55,000 bases of DNA from Prorocentrum cordatum. Taxonomy: Eukaryota; Sar; Dinophyceae; Prorocentrales; Prorocentraceae. The position numbers and the translations under genes are program-made. This document shows, one piece after another, positions 30,786-39,959 of this stretch (the first letter of the stretch is position 1; the number at the start of each line of letters is the position of its first letter). Location: contig CAUYUJ010000869.1 of NCBI GenBank assembly GCA_963575745.1, positions 1-55,000 of the forward strand. The letters run 5' to 3'. Under the pieces are notes generated by a model. That model ran no database searches and had not been told where the DNA came from. It saw only the letters and a list, made by a program, of their open reading frames with translations.

Positions 30786-31132
30786 AATTTTAGTGGGCGC
30801 TTGTCCATATCTCCTTTGGCTTAGCCGCGGAAGAGAATCCGACGGGCCAGGCGTAGTTGGGCAGTTGTGCGCCGGAAGTAAACGCAATACATCGTAATCA
30901 GCGGCGCGACATAGCCCAGAGTTGCCCTTTGGAAAGCAAATACTTCCACTTGTAGACTCCAAAAATGCCTGTAGGCTCGTAATATGTAGGAGAGATCCGT
31001 GACCCCTGATTTGGCCAGGGTCGCACGGGACATACATTCTTTCAATCGAAGCGGTAAACGTTGAATGTCCCTGACATGCCCTATAGAATATTGGTATGGG
31101 CATTTCACTTCCGTTGATCTCTTGCAGATCAT
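30786..31132 (-). pseudogene. Unrecognised segment ending at a TIR element
   Basis: Reads YQYSIGHVRDIQRLPLRLKE, then helices (SYILRAYRHFWSLQVEVFAF, TLGYVAPLITMYCVYFRRTT) that look moderately hydrophobic, up to a TAA at 30821. The frame then continues openly (AKGDMDKRPLKLSWRRTQP) into the repeat-filled element at 29.2-30.8 kb. The text beyond 30785 is the repeat, not host protein. Function unknown. Confidence 0.4.
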
Positions 31133-31629
31133 TTATTGTGTTTGCCCCACAGAGCGTGGATAGCGCTCCAGTAAATATTGGGGCTGTCTTTGGGGGAAAT
31201 CCCCAGAACATCAATTGTCCCCGCCGGCAACGCAGCTAAACTGTGTGCAGCCAAGGCGTACGATTGGAAAGTAAAACCGTCATCGTATAAGTTCTGCACC
31301 AGGTCCCCAAAATAGACCCAGCCTCCTGACGACCTAGCATAGTCCGAACAGTGCCTCGCGATGTATACAGCACATTGGCTTATTATTTTGGCCAAATCAT
31401 CCGCTCGGAAACTCAGGCCGCTCCAAGTGTCCGAACTGCCTAAGGCAGCCGGGTTTTCGTCGTCACCTTCTCCAACTATAAGTGGCCGCAAGCATGCATA
31501 GGCGCCCGGAGAAAAACCATCAGGGCAGTCATCGGAATGCAACTCGGCTCTCATATAATCCTTTGCATACGCGAAAGATCCGTCGTCTTGGCTGAGACCT
31601 GCCAATATTGCAAAGATTGGATATTCCAC
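31129..31629 (-). CDS. Unrecognised coding segment
   Basis: Continues the text of the previous segment after a frame change: GLSQDDGSFAYAKDYMRAEL, LSFRADDLAKIISQCAVYIA, GGWVYFGDLVQNLYDDGF and ALAAHSLAALPAGTIDVLGI. The composition is that of a compact helical protein. The TGA at 31129 is closely followed by sense text in yet another frame (31132 leftwards), so it is unlikely to be a true terminus. Family not recognised. Confidence 0.45.
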   Translation of the reverse strand: MEYPIFAILAGLSQDDGSFAYAKDYMRAELHSDDCPDGFSPGAYACLRPLIVGEGDDENPAALGSSDTWSGLSFRADDLAKIISQCAVYIARHCSDYARSSGGWVYFGDLVQNLYDDGFTFQSYALAAHSLAALPAGTIDVLGISPKDSPNIYWSAIHALWGKHNK

Positions 31630-33555
31630 AAATTCTGCCGCGTAGTTCCCGTTTGCTTACGGATGGCTTCGACGTTGGGTGGTACAGGGCCCGTGATATG
31701 GGCGTCCTGGAGCATCTGCTTTAGAGGCTCAGGCGTAGCATGAAGTATGCGATGGCGTTCCTCCGTTGTCACATACAATCGTTTCTCTTTAAATTCAGCG
31801 GCATGCCCCACCGTTACATCTCGGCCCCCATCGTGGGGGTCCGAGCATTGCGGCCGTCCCTGCCTTTTATCTGGAGTAGGCGGAAGGCACAATCTTCGGA
31901 ACATATTCGTGGACGCCGGTCCGTGTGGAAAAGTTTCATCATCCATTGACTCCAGAAAATGATGATCTTTCTCGTGCGGATACTTTGAGCAAGAGTCCTC
32001 CGATTCCACGTCCATTTCTTGTATTTCCGGGTGGCCTGAGGCCCCCGGTGGCGATGGGGCTCGGCCTTTGGGAAAATGTTGTGCCCCATCATCGTTAATA
32101 TGTGATGCTCCCTCGTCCGACGGCACTTGCGTCGGACTCGATTGTTCATCTTGTGCACCACGGCGGCTCTCCCGTTCCGCTCCGGCTGAGCCAGGCGGAG
32201 GGGCAGGAGGGGTAGGCACTCTGCCCAAGCCCCCAGAACCTTCTGCCTTTCTACGTCTCGACCATCGAGGTCCGTCCGCTATCATCGGAGTGCGCACAAA
32301 ATTGCTGTCCACCCTCAAAATTTGTTCGCCGATAGCATCAGCAAAGTCATTCCACGCGGCGGAAAATGTGTTTATCTGCTCCAGCTCTTCTGATATATTC
32401 ACCTCGTAAATGCTTTTCGCTGTCTTGATGTATGATGCGGCAGCAACTCCGAACCTTTTCATCAGAAGAGTGTTGTCCTGGGCGTCATTAGCTCTCGATT
32501 GTAGCCCTCGCAAGTGGTAAAAGATGTCTTTTTCATTTCTCAACGCTGAACTGGATCTCGGATACTCAAAATGCAAACACGAGATCTCTTTTATTGTCAT
32601 TATGATGGTAGTAAAATCATCATCTCCTTCCAATTCGGGTGAACACAGAGATGAATGACCCCCGTCCGACTGAGCCGTGGGGCTAACGTCGCGCATGTTC
32701 TGTGCAATGTCGTTTCAGTCTCTTTCAGGAGCACCAGCATCGTCAGAGGCCGCCTTCGCCCCTGCAGGTGTAGCATGCGCGGGCCGAGATCGCTCACCCG
32801 CGGGGCTGCCGTCGCCACGACGCGGGTCGCCCCGGTGTCTGGTCCAACTGGGCGCCCGCTTGGAAGGTGCTTGCTTAGAGCGAAGCTCACTTGTCTGATG
32901 GCTCCGTGTAACAGGCGAGGAGCCAGAAACGTTGGTCCCGGCGAATATATTTCATTCTGGCGGGGGATCGGGAACGCTCGGCCTCCAAGGTCTGCTACCA
33001 ACTGCACCTGAACCACTCGACTTAGCCGGTGCCTGTGCAGCCATAGAAGTAGCGGGGTCTCCATCATATCGAGGCATCTTCACTGGCGGTTGACCTAAGT
33101 TCTCCGACCTGGGATCGGTCCTCGGAGGAGGGGCCTTCTTGGAAGAAGCCTCTTTCGCAGGCGGAGCATGCGCCTGCCTATTAACAATCGGCCGATGGCC
33201 CGGAGAACTCGATGGGGCACGAATCGCTGGCGGAGCCTTCTTGGCGGGAATTTCTTTCGGTCCGCCAGGAGGGGGAGGAGCAGGGGGCCGACTGGCAGCC
33301 CTCGGGAGCGGCGCCTTGCAGGCCCTATCGGGCTTCGCAGGCGCCCTTCCAACATCAGGGAAGTCCTTCTTATCCGTCGAATACGGAACGCCGGGCAGCT
33401 TAGCCGCCGGCAGCTCCTCTTCGCCCCCTTCAGCTGCCCTCTCTTTATCCTTTGCATTCTGCTCAACCAACTGAACTGATCTATCCGAAGCCTCATCCCT
33501 GTGTATAGGGTGAATCTTAGTCAGTCTGACTCCTTTGTCCTGAAGCCACGGCCAA
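31551..33555 (-). pseudogene. Unrecognised segment: Pro/Lys linker plus helical region, two internal TGAs
   Basis: A single frame of about 668 codons has only two interior stops, both TGA (32952 and about 32706). It opens DIWPWLQDKGVRLTKIHPIH, becomes a basic Pro/Ala/Lys-rich linker, and crosses the first TGA into a Ser/Arg/Ala-rich stretch. After the second TGA it reads NDIAQNMRDVSPTAQSDGG, then a helical region (FHLRG-type helices, FGVAAASYIKTAKSIYEVNI, INTFSAAWNDFADAIGEQIL) and an acidic region. The end (HRILHATPEPLKQMLQDAHI, VPPNVEAIRKQTG) shifts frame near 31.6 kb. Palindromic tags are at 32668 and 32184. No family recognised. Confidence 0.5.
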
Positions 33556-34440
33556 ATATCATCGTATTTTCTTCGTCTGTTTCACCTTCTCCCCTCGAAT
33601 AGGAGCGCGCCCCCTTTTGCCATCCGAAAGAGGTCAAGCCGGGGGCCCAAGCCTTTTGAGCATCCCGGACCTTGTTCGTGTGCTCAGTCCGTTCTGGGTC
33701 TCGATATCTCTCAAACTCGAAGTCCACTTCGAGATTCCATCCCTTATCCCTGGCAACATGCAGCAAGTGTGTCCATGCTTGTGTAACCCACACGGCTGCT
33801 GCAGTCCAATGGTAGAGTCGCAGTTCGAATAAAACATCAGTCTCTGGGTTACTCACGTACTGTGTCGGTGATCCTCTAATAGACTTGGTCGTCTTGGCAT
33901 AGTAGACAATCTCGGCCGTAACCCATATACCATCTCCAAAGGTCTCCTCCGCAATGGAGTAAGTGGTGTGAGTGCTGGGATTGTCAGTACATGGGAATGA
34001 GTACACCCCAACAACATTTGTTTTCACGCTTCCGCCACACTGAGGATATGAGGGAAGCAATTGATGCCCCTCCAAAACAGCATGAAGTGTTGATACTGAT
34101 GTACCATGCGACTGCTTTGTCCAGCTGGTGGATGGGCCTGAGACCTCCGCAAGCTTATCTTTTGTCAGGAAGAAAGGCAATGCTAATTCGACGCAATAGG
34201 CTTTGCCCAATTTGTGGGATGTCAACCTCAAGTCTGCCCAATTCAAGCGGTCGGCCACGGTGGCATGCAGCGTTCGCACCGACCTGTCTGCTTTAATCCT
34301 GAAGAAACGGGCCCAGTTCGGAACTAGATAGTTCTTCGTCATCGGTGGAACTCTCGTCGTTGGCTGGAGCATCTGATGGGCAAGCCACCCCGGGCTACTC
34401 GCATCTTTTAGGATCGTTTCCGTTCTGAGCTTTGAGGGGG
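33521..34440 (-). CDS. Unrecognised coding segment
   Basis: The frame opens upstream of the first Met (RTETILKDASSPGWLAHQ) and reads YLVPNWARFFRIKADRSVRT, YCVELALPFFLTKDKLAEV, GVYSFPCTDNPSTHTTYSIA, VLFELRLYHWTAAAVWVTQA and LEVDFEFERYRDPERTEH. Mixed hydrophobic and aromatic content suggests a folded domain rather than a linker; I do not recognise the family. Near 33.57 kb sense text moves by one base into the next frame (YDDIWPWLQDKGVRLTKIHP), so the TGA at 33521 is not the original end. Confidence 0.5.
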
Positions 34441-36189
34441 ATCTCTGCCCTCAGCGACCTCAGCAGCTCGTCCCTCTTCGCCTGGGTATGCATTAAGCGG
34501 CATCATGCCCCGGTGAAGACTGCCACTGGCGACCGTGAATATGCAAAGGACATCATGACGAGTAACCTCACCCGTCTTTGCATCTTTTATCGGCAGATCC
34601 TTTATCTGCTGATACTCCTTATGGATCGGCCACAAATATTATTCCTCTCCAGGGCATCCTTCTTTCGGTCTCCTTGGAAACCTGCTCTTTTGCCTCTTAC
34701 TAATCAAAGTCAGTTTACCCTCGGGGCAATTCTCACGAATAGTCCTTTTTTCAGCTGTTTCCCCGGGGGGTTCGATATCCTTGATATTGGTCGCAGGAGC
34801 CAACGGAGGGGCGCGTGGCGACTGAGCCGCCATTGCGCTAGAACCAGAGCCCGTTCCGGCTGAGCCGACGGGTTTGGCCTAATCAGTTGCGGCAGCAACG
34901 CCGGGCTGGCCGGTCAAAACTTTAGTAAACACAGGGACCGAAATATCACCTGGCGTTGCACTACTTGCCGCAACGGCTAAGCCGCTCGGTATCGCCGCCG
35001 GCGCTGCTTTGTGGAGTTCCCTGAGTACGGCACGCATTGGCTCATCGTTCTGGACTCCCTCGGTCGCTGGTCTCTGGGTCTTCCCACTCGGTGGCATTCC
35101 AGGACAGAAGACTCCCCTTCGGGGCAAAAAGTAAGCATCATCTTTCCATGGGAAGAAGTCCTCATAGACACCTCCCCTTTTAAGGAAGTCTTTAAATTCG
35201 TCTGAATAGAACGAATATCTAGCACTGCCTCCAGTTCAATTCGAAACGACAGGGATGCGTTCGTCGGTCAGTCTTTCCTTAAATGGGAGCGCGCCTAGTA
35301 TCGACCTGGGAATGTTACCTTCTGCGGGGGACCAGTCCTGCCAATACGTGACAAGATCTTGGACTTTCGCCTCCTGTTGGGCGTACTTGTCCTCCCTCGC
35401 CGGGCAGGTTATGCGGCCTTCCCCGACGGCTGAACCGCCGGCAGGTTGACAGAAAAATGATACAGCCAGTTTGGCCGATTTAATCATGTATTCGACACAT
35501 AATTCCACGGCAAGGACCTTCCGGGATTTTCCCCCGTCAAACACTTGATAGTCATCATGGGAAGCACAGAAATGGAAAGCATCCTCATTGCGGTGCCTAA
35601 GCTGGCGGCATAGGCTGACACCGTCGAGGATCATTATTCTGGGGAATAATCCAATCGTTTCAAAGTGTTCAATCCGACGGTTCATTCCGGCTCGGACCAT
35701 AGTGGCAACATCGTCCCACATCGGGCCGGCGCCGTCATCATCTATTTGCCGACACGTCGAGTCCCCGCCGACATACATTATGTCTATAGTCCCTTGTTGG
35801 GACCGTTTCATTATATCGTCAATCAAATCCACGGCGTCCTTTATCATCTGCCTGAGGCTTCCTGCGAAAGTAGACGGATTCTCAGTTCGTTTGCCTCCAC
35901 TGCCGACTCCGTTCAATTTGCCCGATTGGTCAACAATGTCGTTGAGATTCCAGAAAGTGAAGCGAATTGGGGTGTGAGTCCCCTCGTTGTAATACCATTG
36001 TTTGCCCCGCTGAAAGTTCGCAGATTCGGCGGCAATGCCGTTGAGTAGTGCTCCGCTCTTAGCCGATTGTGCGCTTCCAAATGCCGAATTTCGCAGGTGA
36101 TACTCAGGCATAAGGCTCGGCTTCGCCACCCCTGATGCGTCCTTGAACGCATTGCGGAGCCGGACGCGATATGAACGGAACATGACCAA
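34408..36189 (-). pseudogene. Unrecognised coding segment broken by TGA, TAG and TAA
   Basis: One frame stays protein-like for 594 codons with only three interior stops: TGA 35236, TAG 34879 and TAA 34639. It begins where the previous frame degenerates (FRSYRVRLRNAF) and contains RFTFWNLNDIVDQ, IDIMYVGGDSTCRQIDDD, LFPRIMILDGVSLCRQL and FHFCASHDDYQVFDGG. The GGDS and DGVSL strings are faintly reminiscent of SGNH-type hydrolases, but too weakly to name. The part after the TGA reads TGGSARYSFYSDEFKDFLKR, then a Pro/Ala linker and PIHKEYQQIKDLPIKDAKTG. Palindromic tags sit at 35428, 34858 and 34820. It probably continues the same ancestral polypeptide. Confidence 0.5.
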
Positions 36190-39100
36190 CTACGACAAGA
36201 CCCATTCTTCATCTGGGTCAGCGGTCGGAAGAAGTCCGTCACAGACTTCCCCGTGGACGACATAGTGGCGAGGTCTTCTCCAGTGAATGGAATCCATGAG
36301 TGACCATGAACCTCGGCGATCTTTGTGATCGCCTGACATTTCTCTGCAAAATCCAGGCTGCCCGACCAGAATCTCAATTTTGGGTCCGTGACTTCCATAT
36401 AAAGGTCCAGGATTTCACCCACTATTACTCGCCATTCATCCCGGGGGGGCGAAACACGCCCAAAGCTCCCTTTCATGCGAAGATACTCAAGGACGTTCCA
36501 TGGGCCGCGACCGATGCAAGGTTTGTCTTCGGGCTCGGGTTCTGACGCTGCGGGCCCCGAGTCCGGCGGCCCACCTCCTCCTCCTCCTCCCCCTGAGGGG
36601 GGGGCGTCGCGTGAGGGGAACCCGCCAGATGGTGGTTGATCCCCACTATCGCCGGCTGAGCCGTGAGGGGGAGCTCCACCACTGCCTCCACTGGCTGAGC
36701 CAAGAGGATTCTCAACGTAGGGAGGCTGGCCGGCTGGTGGTTCGCCAGCCGCCTGTTTCGCATTCCCATGGTCATCCAATGATGGCTGATATTGACCCAC
36801 AACTGCAGGTTGACAAGTCTCGGCGATCGAGTCGTCAGGCGCCTCCGTTGCAGTCTTCGGCTTCTTTTGCGGCGAGTCCTCATCGGCATCCGGGTTGAGC
36901 CCGTCTTCGGCAAGCCATTTCTCAAAGTTCCGTGGCCTCTTCCAGGGGCGTTGTCTTTTCCTCCAGTGCACTGCCTGCGTAGGTGCGTCCTCGAAGCACG
37001 CCGCCTTGGCGGCGGCAGTAAGGGCTTCCTCGACCACGTGCACGGGTGCACTGTATTTTCCTTTGACCACTGGAAAAGCGAACATCGTTCCCCACCCTTC
37101 CCCGACGGCTGAGCCGCGGGGAGGCTTCCGAGAGGAAGGCCTCCAAATATCAATCCAGACCTTTTGATCGCCCTTTTCAACGTGCTCCGCCACTGGTGCA
37201 CTCACATTGGTGCCCCAGTGGGTCTCGCAGTGAACGGCTGGGCCGACAGTGGGACCAAACGCTTCTCCCGGTTCGAGCGTTCTGATTATACCACGAAAGC
37301 TCTCTTCTGGGGGGTCCGTGTACATCCGACTGATCAGCTTCGTCTTTTCGTCAGGATACGTTTGGAGGAACGTTCCTTCGGGGATTTTGTCGACGTCAGG
37401 AGGGGCAATATCGAAACGGCAAGTATCCTTCCGCTCAAACATAATCCAATGTACGGTCCATGGGTCTTGGGAGATCTGGGAGTACAAGCGCTGGAATATC
37501 GTCTGAGACGTTGTTTCCAGGTCCGCCCTCAATGCAGTCGCGACGGCGTCATTTCTCGTGTAAAATATGTCGTTCTTCCACATTGTGTAGCGCCAACCCC
37601 AGCCCTTTGACGGCACAAACTTGACAGTTCCGTCTTTGGGTCCCGCACGGGACCACTCCCTCAGTTTATCAGGGAAGCACTTAAAGACTTCTGTATTCCT
37701 CCATGCTTCGACGTCTTCTACGTCGGGGCCAGTCAATTTCTTTGAGCGAGGACTGTCCTGGGGGGCAGTTTCAATTTCAGCATCATTTTCTGATATAATG
37801 TCATTTGGACTGAAGTGTTCATGTCCTGCCCCATCCGGCTGAGCCGGTGGGCAAGCCATCGGCTGAGCCGGCGTCGAGGCTTTTCGAATTCTGGCGAGGA
37901 GATCATCATTGTAATCCTCTTCCTCTCTGCCCTTGTCGACAACATCGTCGGAATCAATTTCATCCACGATGTCGTCGGAATGGAATGAGATCGCGTCATC
38001 ACTCAGTGATCCGTCCGCCTTCTCCCCCAGCGGACGACACATGGGTTCAGTCGTCGGTGTCTCCGGCGCGCGGAAATCGCGGCGAGCGAGATTCGAACAG
38101 TCGCGGCAAGGCAACCGCTCGCCGCTATGGGGGGCCGGTCGCGGGGCAGCCCGCGCAGACTGTCGAGCCGAAACGGCGGCGGCGCATATAGGATTTGGAA
38201 AGGAGATAGGACGACGACGAGACGATCCACCACTCTCTGCAGCGTTGGCGACGGCGAAATGAACTTGCCTGGGAAAATCACCGGTGTAATCTTCAGCGCT
38301 CTTACACTCTCGCCCCCTAGCCTCAACATGCTCACGTGCGCCATCACATCCACGCTCTAACCCCTCCGCAACGATGGGAGAGGTGGCGGCTATCGCCCAG
38401 GGCTTTTTCATGACATTTCCCTTGCTATCCTTCAATCCGCACGCGCACCCGCGCGACGCCGCCTTGGCAAATCCCAACTCTCGAAGAAAACTCTTTACCT
38501 GAGGGTCTCTCCAATAATTACATTGGGTAGGCCATTCAATACATACAACGCCCCCCGCTTTGTGCACAGCGCGGGCAATCTCGCAGAAATTCCAAAACAG
38601 ATAACGGAAATCAGTTCTAATGCCCCGAAATCTGCGCATAGCCCTGTGATTTCCGGTACGGAAATAATTCGCTTCGTTCACATGCTGCCAAGGGGGGCCT
38701 CCTGTACACGGCATGGAGCCCCACGACGTGATATGTTTTCCCTTAAGCGCAGCTATGTCGTTTAGCGCTATTTTGAGTCCCTCATCCGTCCTCATGTATT
38801 CTTCCTCGGTGTATCGAGTCACTTTACATGAGTTGTCAACGAAATTCTTCGGGTCTCCTATTCTACTTTGGGGGCCGCAGCAGTACCCTAATAAAAATCT
38901 TTCCCCGGTCCACTGAGAGGCCGGGGCGCAATCTTCTCGCATTTTAAATTCTGTGTATCCAATCCATTTGCTGAGGCAATAATCACCGTCGCTACAATCG
39001 CCATCTGAGTCATATTCAAATGGGTGATGATATCTGCTTTCTTCGTCACGCCAATTATCGATGCGATCTATCGTCAAACCTTGTTGGGAGTTGACGGCAC

Positions 39101-39932
39101 ATGTGCGACGTTTGTCCTCAAGCTTATCAAGCTCGACGGGGCAATCCCCGATTGTCGACATAAACGTGACAAGTCTCGGAACATAGTGATGTCGTATCAA
39201 ATTCTGTCCTTGTCTCATCCATTCGTCCCTTTTATCGGAGAAGTTGGCAGCCGCTGCAGAGTGCGGATTGCGAAGCGGGCGATCGTCGTTAGAAACAGCC
39301 TCCCTGTTTTCAGGTCTCTTGGAAGGCTCTGACTCGCTTTCACTGTCCGATATTCCAAACATGGTTTTCATCTCACGATCGGAGCTTCTTTGTGTTGCGT
39401 TTTCAATCGCTCTCGTTTTCTCGGAGCTTCTGCTGTAACACTCTTTGCCCATTCGAGGAATGGCATTACCTGCGACATCGGCTGAGCCGACTGCATTCTT
39501 CGTCTTTGATAGCCCCTCGGCTTGGCCGGGGGCAGCCACAGCGGGTTTGCCTTTGCTGGGGCGCTTTTTCTTTTTGTTTGACTTTTTGCTAGGTATGGCA
39601 GCTCCTCCCCGCAAGGCCGAACTAGGGCCTAGGCGGGGCTTGAGGGCCCCCCCGGGTTTCAGGGGAAGTCCGTCAGAAAACGTTGAGTCAAGATAATCTT
39701 GGCACCGCTTAGCGGCCCAGAACTTAGGCGTCACTATGTTGACGAGGTGTAATACTTTGACCCATGCCATTGGGTCAACGAATCGCTTTGTTCCAATATC
39801 TGCAGCCTCGTATTGTGTTCTTTCGTATTGTAATTGAACAAGGCCACGGGACAATTGTTCGGACACAGCTGCTGCATCGATTCTATGCGTTCTTGGTAGG
39901 TGCGTCAGCTTCATTGACCCGCCTGCCTTCAT
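35913..39932 (-). CDS. RNase H tail, methyltransferase-like block and unknown C-terminal region (1,339 codons)
   Basis: Begins with the end of copia RNase H (EDNQAVCKV just upstream, then THLPRTHRIDAAAVSEQL, YEAADIGTKRF). After a Lys/Ser-rich linker comes a block with SWGSMPCTGGPPWQHVNEAN (near 38680-38735), GGVVCIEWPTQCNYW (near 38525-38570), a GC-x-CGL motif and KKPWAIAATSPIV. The GG.PW and IEWP layout recalls a methyltransferase fold, and similar blocks occur beside copia RTs in dinoflagellates as far as I recall; catalysis is unproven. The remaining ~750 codons are acidic or Pro-rich with two apparently folded stretches (around WGWRYTMWKNDIFY and WRVIVGEILDLYMEV). Six palindromic tags lie in linkers. 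The frame is lost near 36.2 kb. Confidence 0.55.
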   Translation of the reverse strand: MKAGGSMKLTHLPRTHRIDAAAVSEQLSRGLVQLQYERTQYEAADIGTKRFVDPMAWVKVLHLVNIVTPKFWAAKRCQDYLDSTFSDGLPLKPGGALKPRLGPSSALRGGAAIPSKKSNKKKKRPSKGKPAVAAPGQAEGLSKTKNAVGSADVAGNAIPRMGKECYSRSSEKTRAIENATQRSSDREMKTMFGISDSESESEPSKRPENREAVSNDDRPLRNPHSAAAANFSDKRDEWMRQGQNLIRHHYVPRLVTFMSTIGDCPVELDKLEDKRRTCAVNSQQGLTIDRIDNWRDEESRYHHPFEYDSDGDCSDGDYCLSKWIGYTEFKMREDCAPASQWTGERFLLGYCCGPQSRIGDPKNFVDNSCKVTRYTEEEYMRTDEGLKIALNDIAALKGKHITSWGSMPCTGGPPWQHVNEANYFRTGNHRAMRRFRGIRTDFRYLFWNFCEIARAVHKAGGVVCIEWPTQCNYWRDPQVKSFLRELGFAKAASRGCACGLKDSKGNVMKKPWAIAATSPIVAEGLERGCDGAREHVEARGRECKSAEDYTGDFPRQVHFAVANAAESGGSSRRRPISFPNPICAAAVSARQSARAAPRPAPHSGERLPCRDCSNLARRDFRAPETPTTEPMCRPLGEKADGSLSDDAISFHSDDIVDEIDSDDVVDKGREEEDYNDDLLARIRKASTPAQPMACPPAQPDGAGHEHFSPNDIISENDAEIETAPQDSPRSKKLTGPDVEDVEAWRNTEVFKCFPDKLREWSRAGPKDGTVKFVPSKGWGWRYTMWKNDIFYTRNDAVATALRADLETTSQTIFQRLYSQISQDPWTVHWIMFERKDTCRFDIAPPDVDKIPEGTFLQTYPDEKTKLISRMYTDPPEESFRGIIRTLEPGEAFGPTVGPAVHCETHWGTNVSAPVAEHVEKGDQKVWIDIWRPSSRKPPRGSAVGEGWGTMFAFPVVKGKYSAPVHVVEEALTAAAKAACFEDAPTQAVHWRKRQRPWKRPRNFEKWLAEDGLNPDADEDSPQKKPKTATEAPDDSIAETCQPAVVGQYQPSLDDHGNAKQAAGEPPAGQPPYVENPLGSASGGSGGAPPHGSAGDSGDQPPSGGFPSRDAPPSGGGGGGGGPPDSGPAASEPEPEDKPCIGRGPWNVLEYLRMKGSFGRVSPPRDEWRVIVGEILDLYMEVTDPKLRFWSGSLDFAEKCQAITKIAEVHGHSWIPFTGEDLATMSSTGKSVTDFFRPLTQMKNGSCRSWSCSVHIASGSAMRSRTHQGWRSRALCLSITCEIRHLEAHNRLRAEHYSTALPPNLRTFSGANNGITTRGLTPQFASLSGISTTLLTNRAN

Positions 39933-39959
39933 GACTTTGCAAACTGCTTGGTTATCTTC

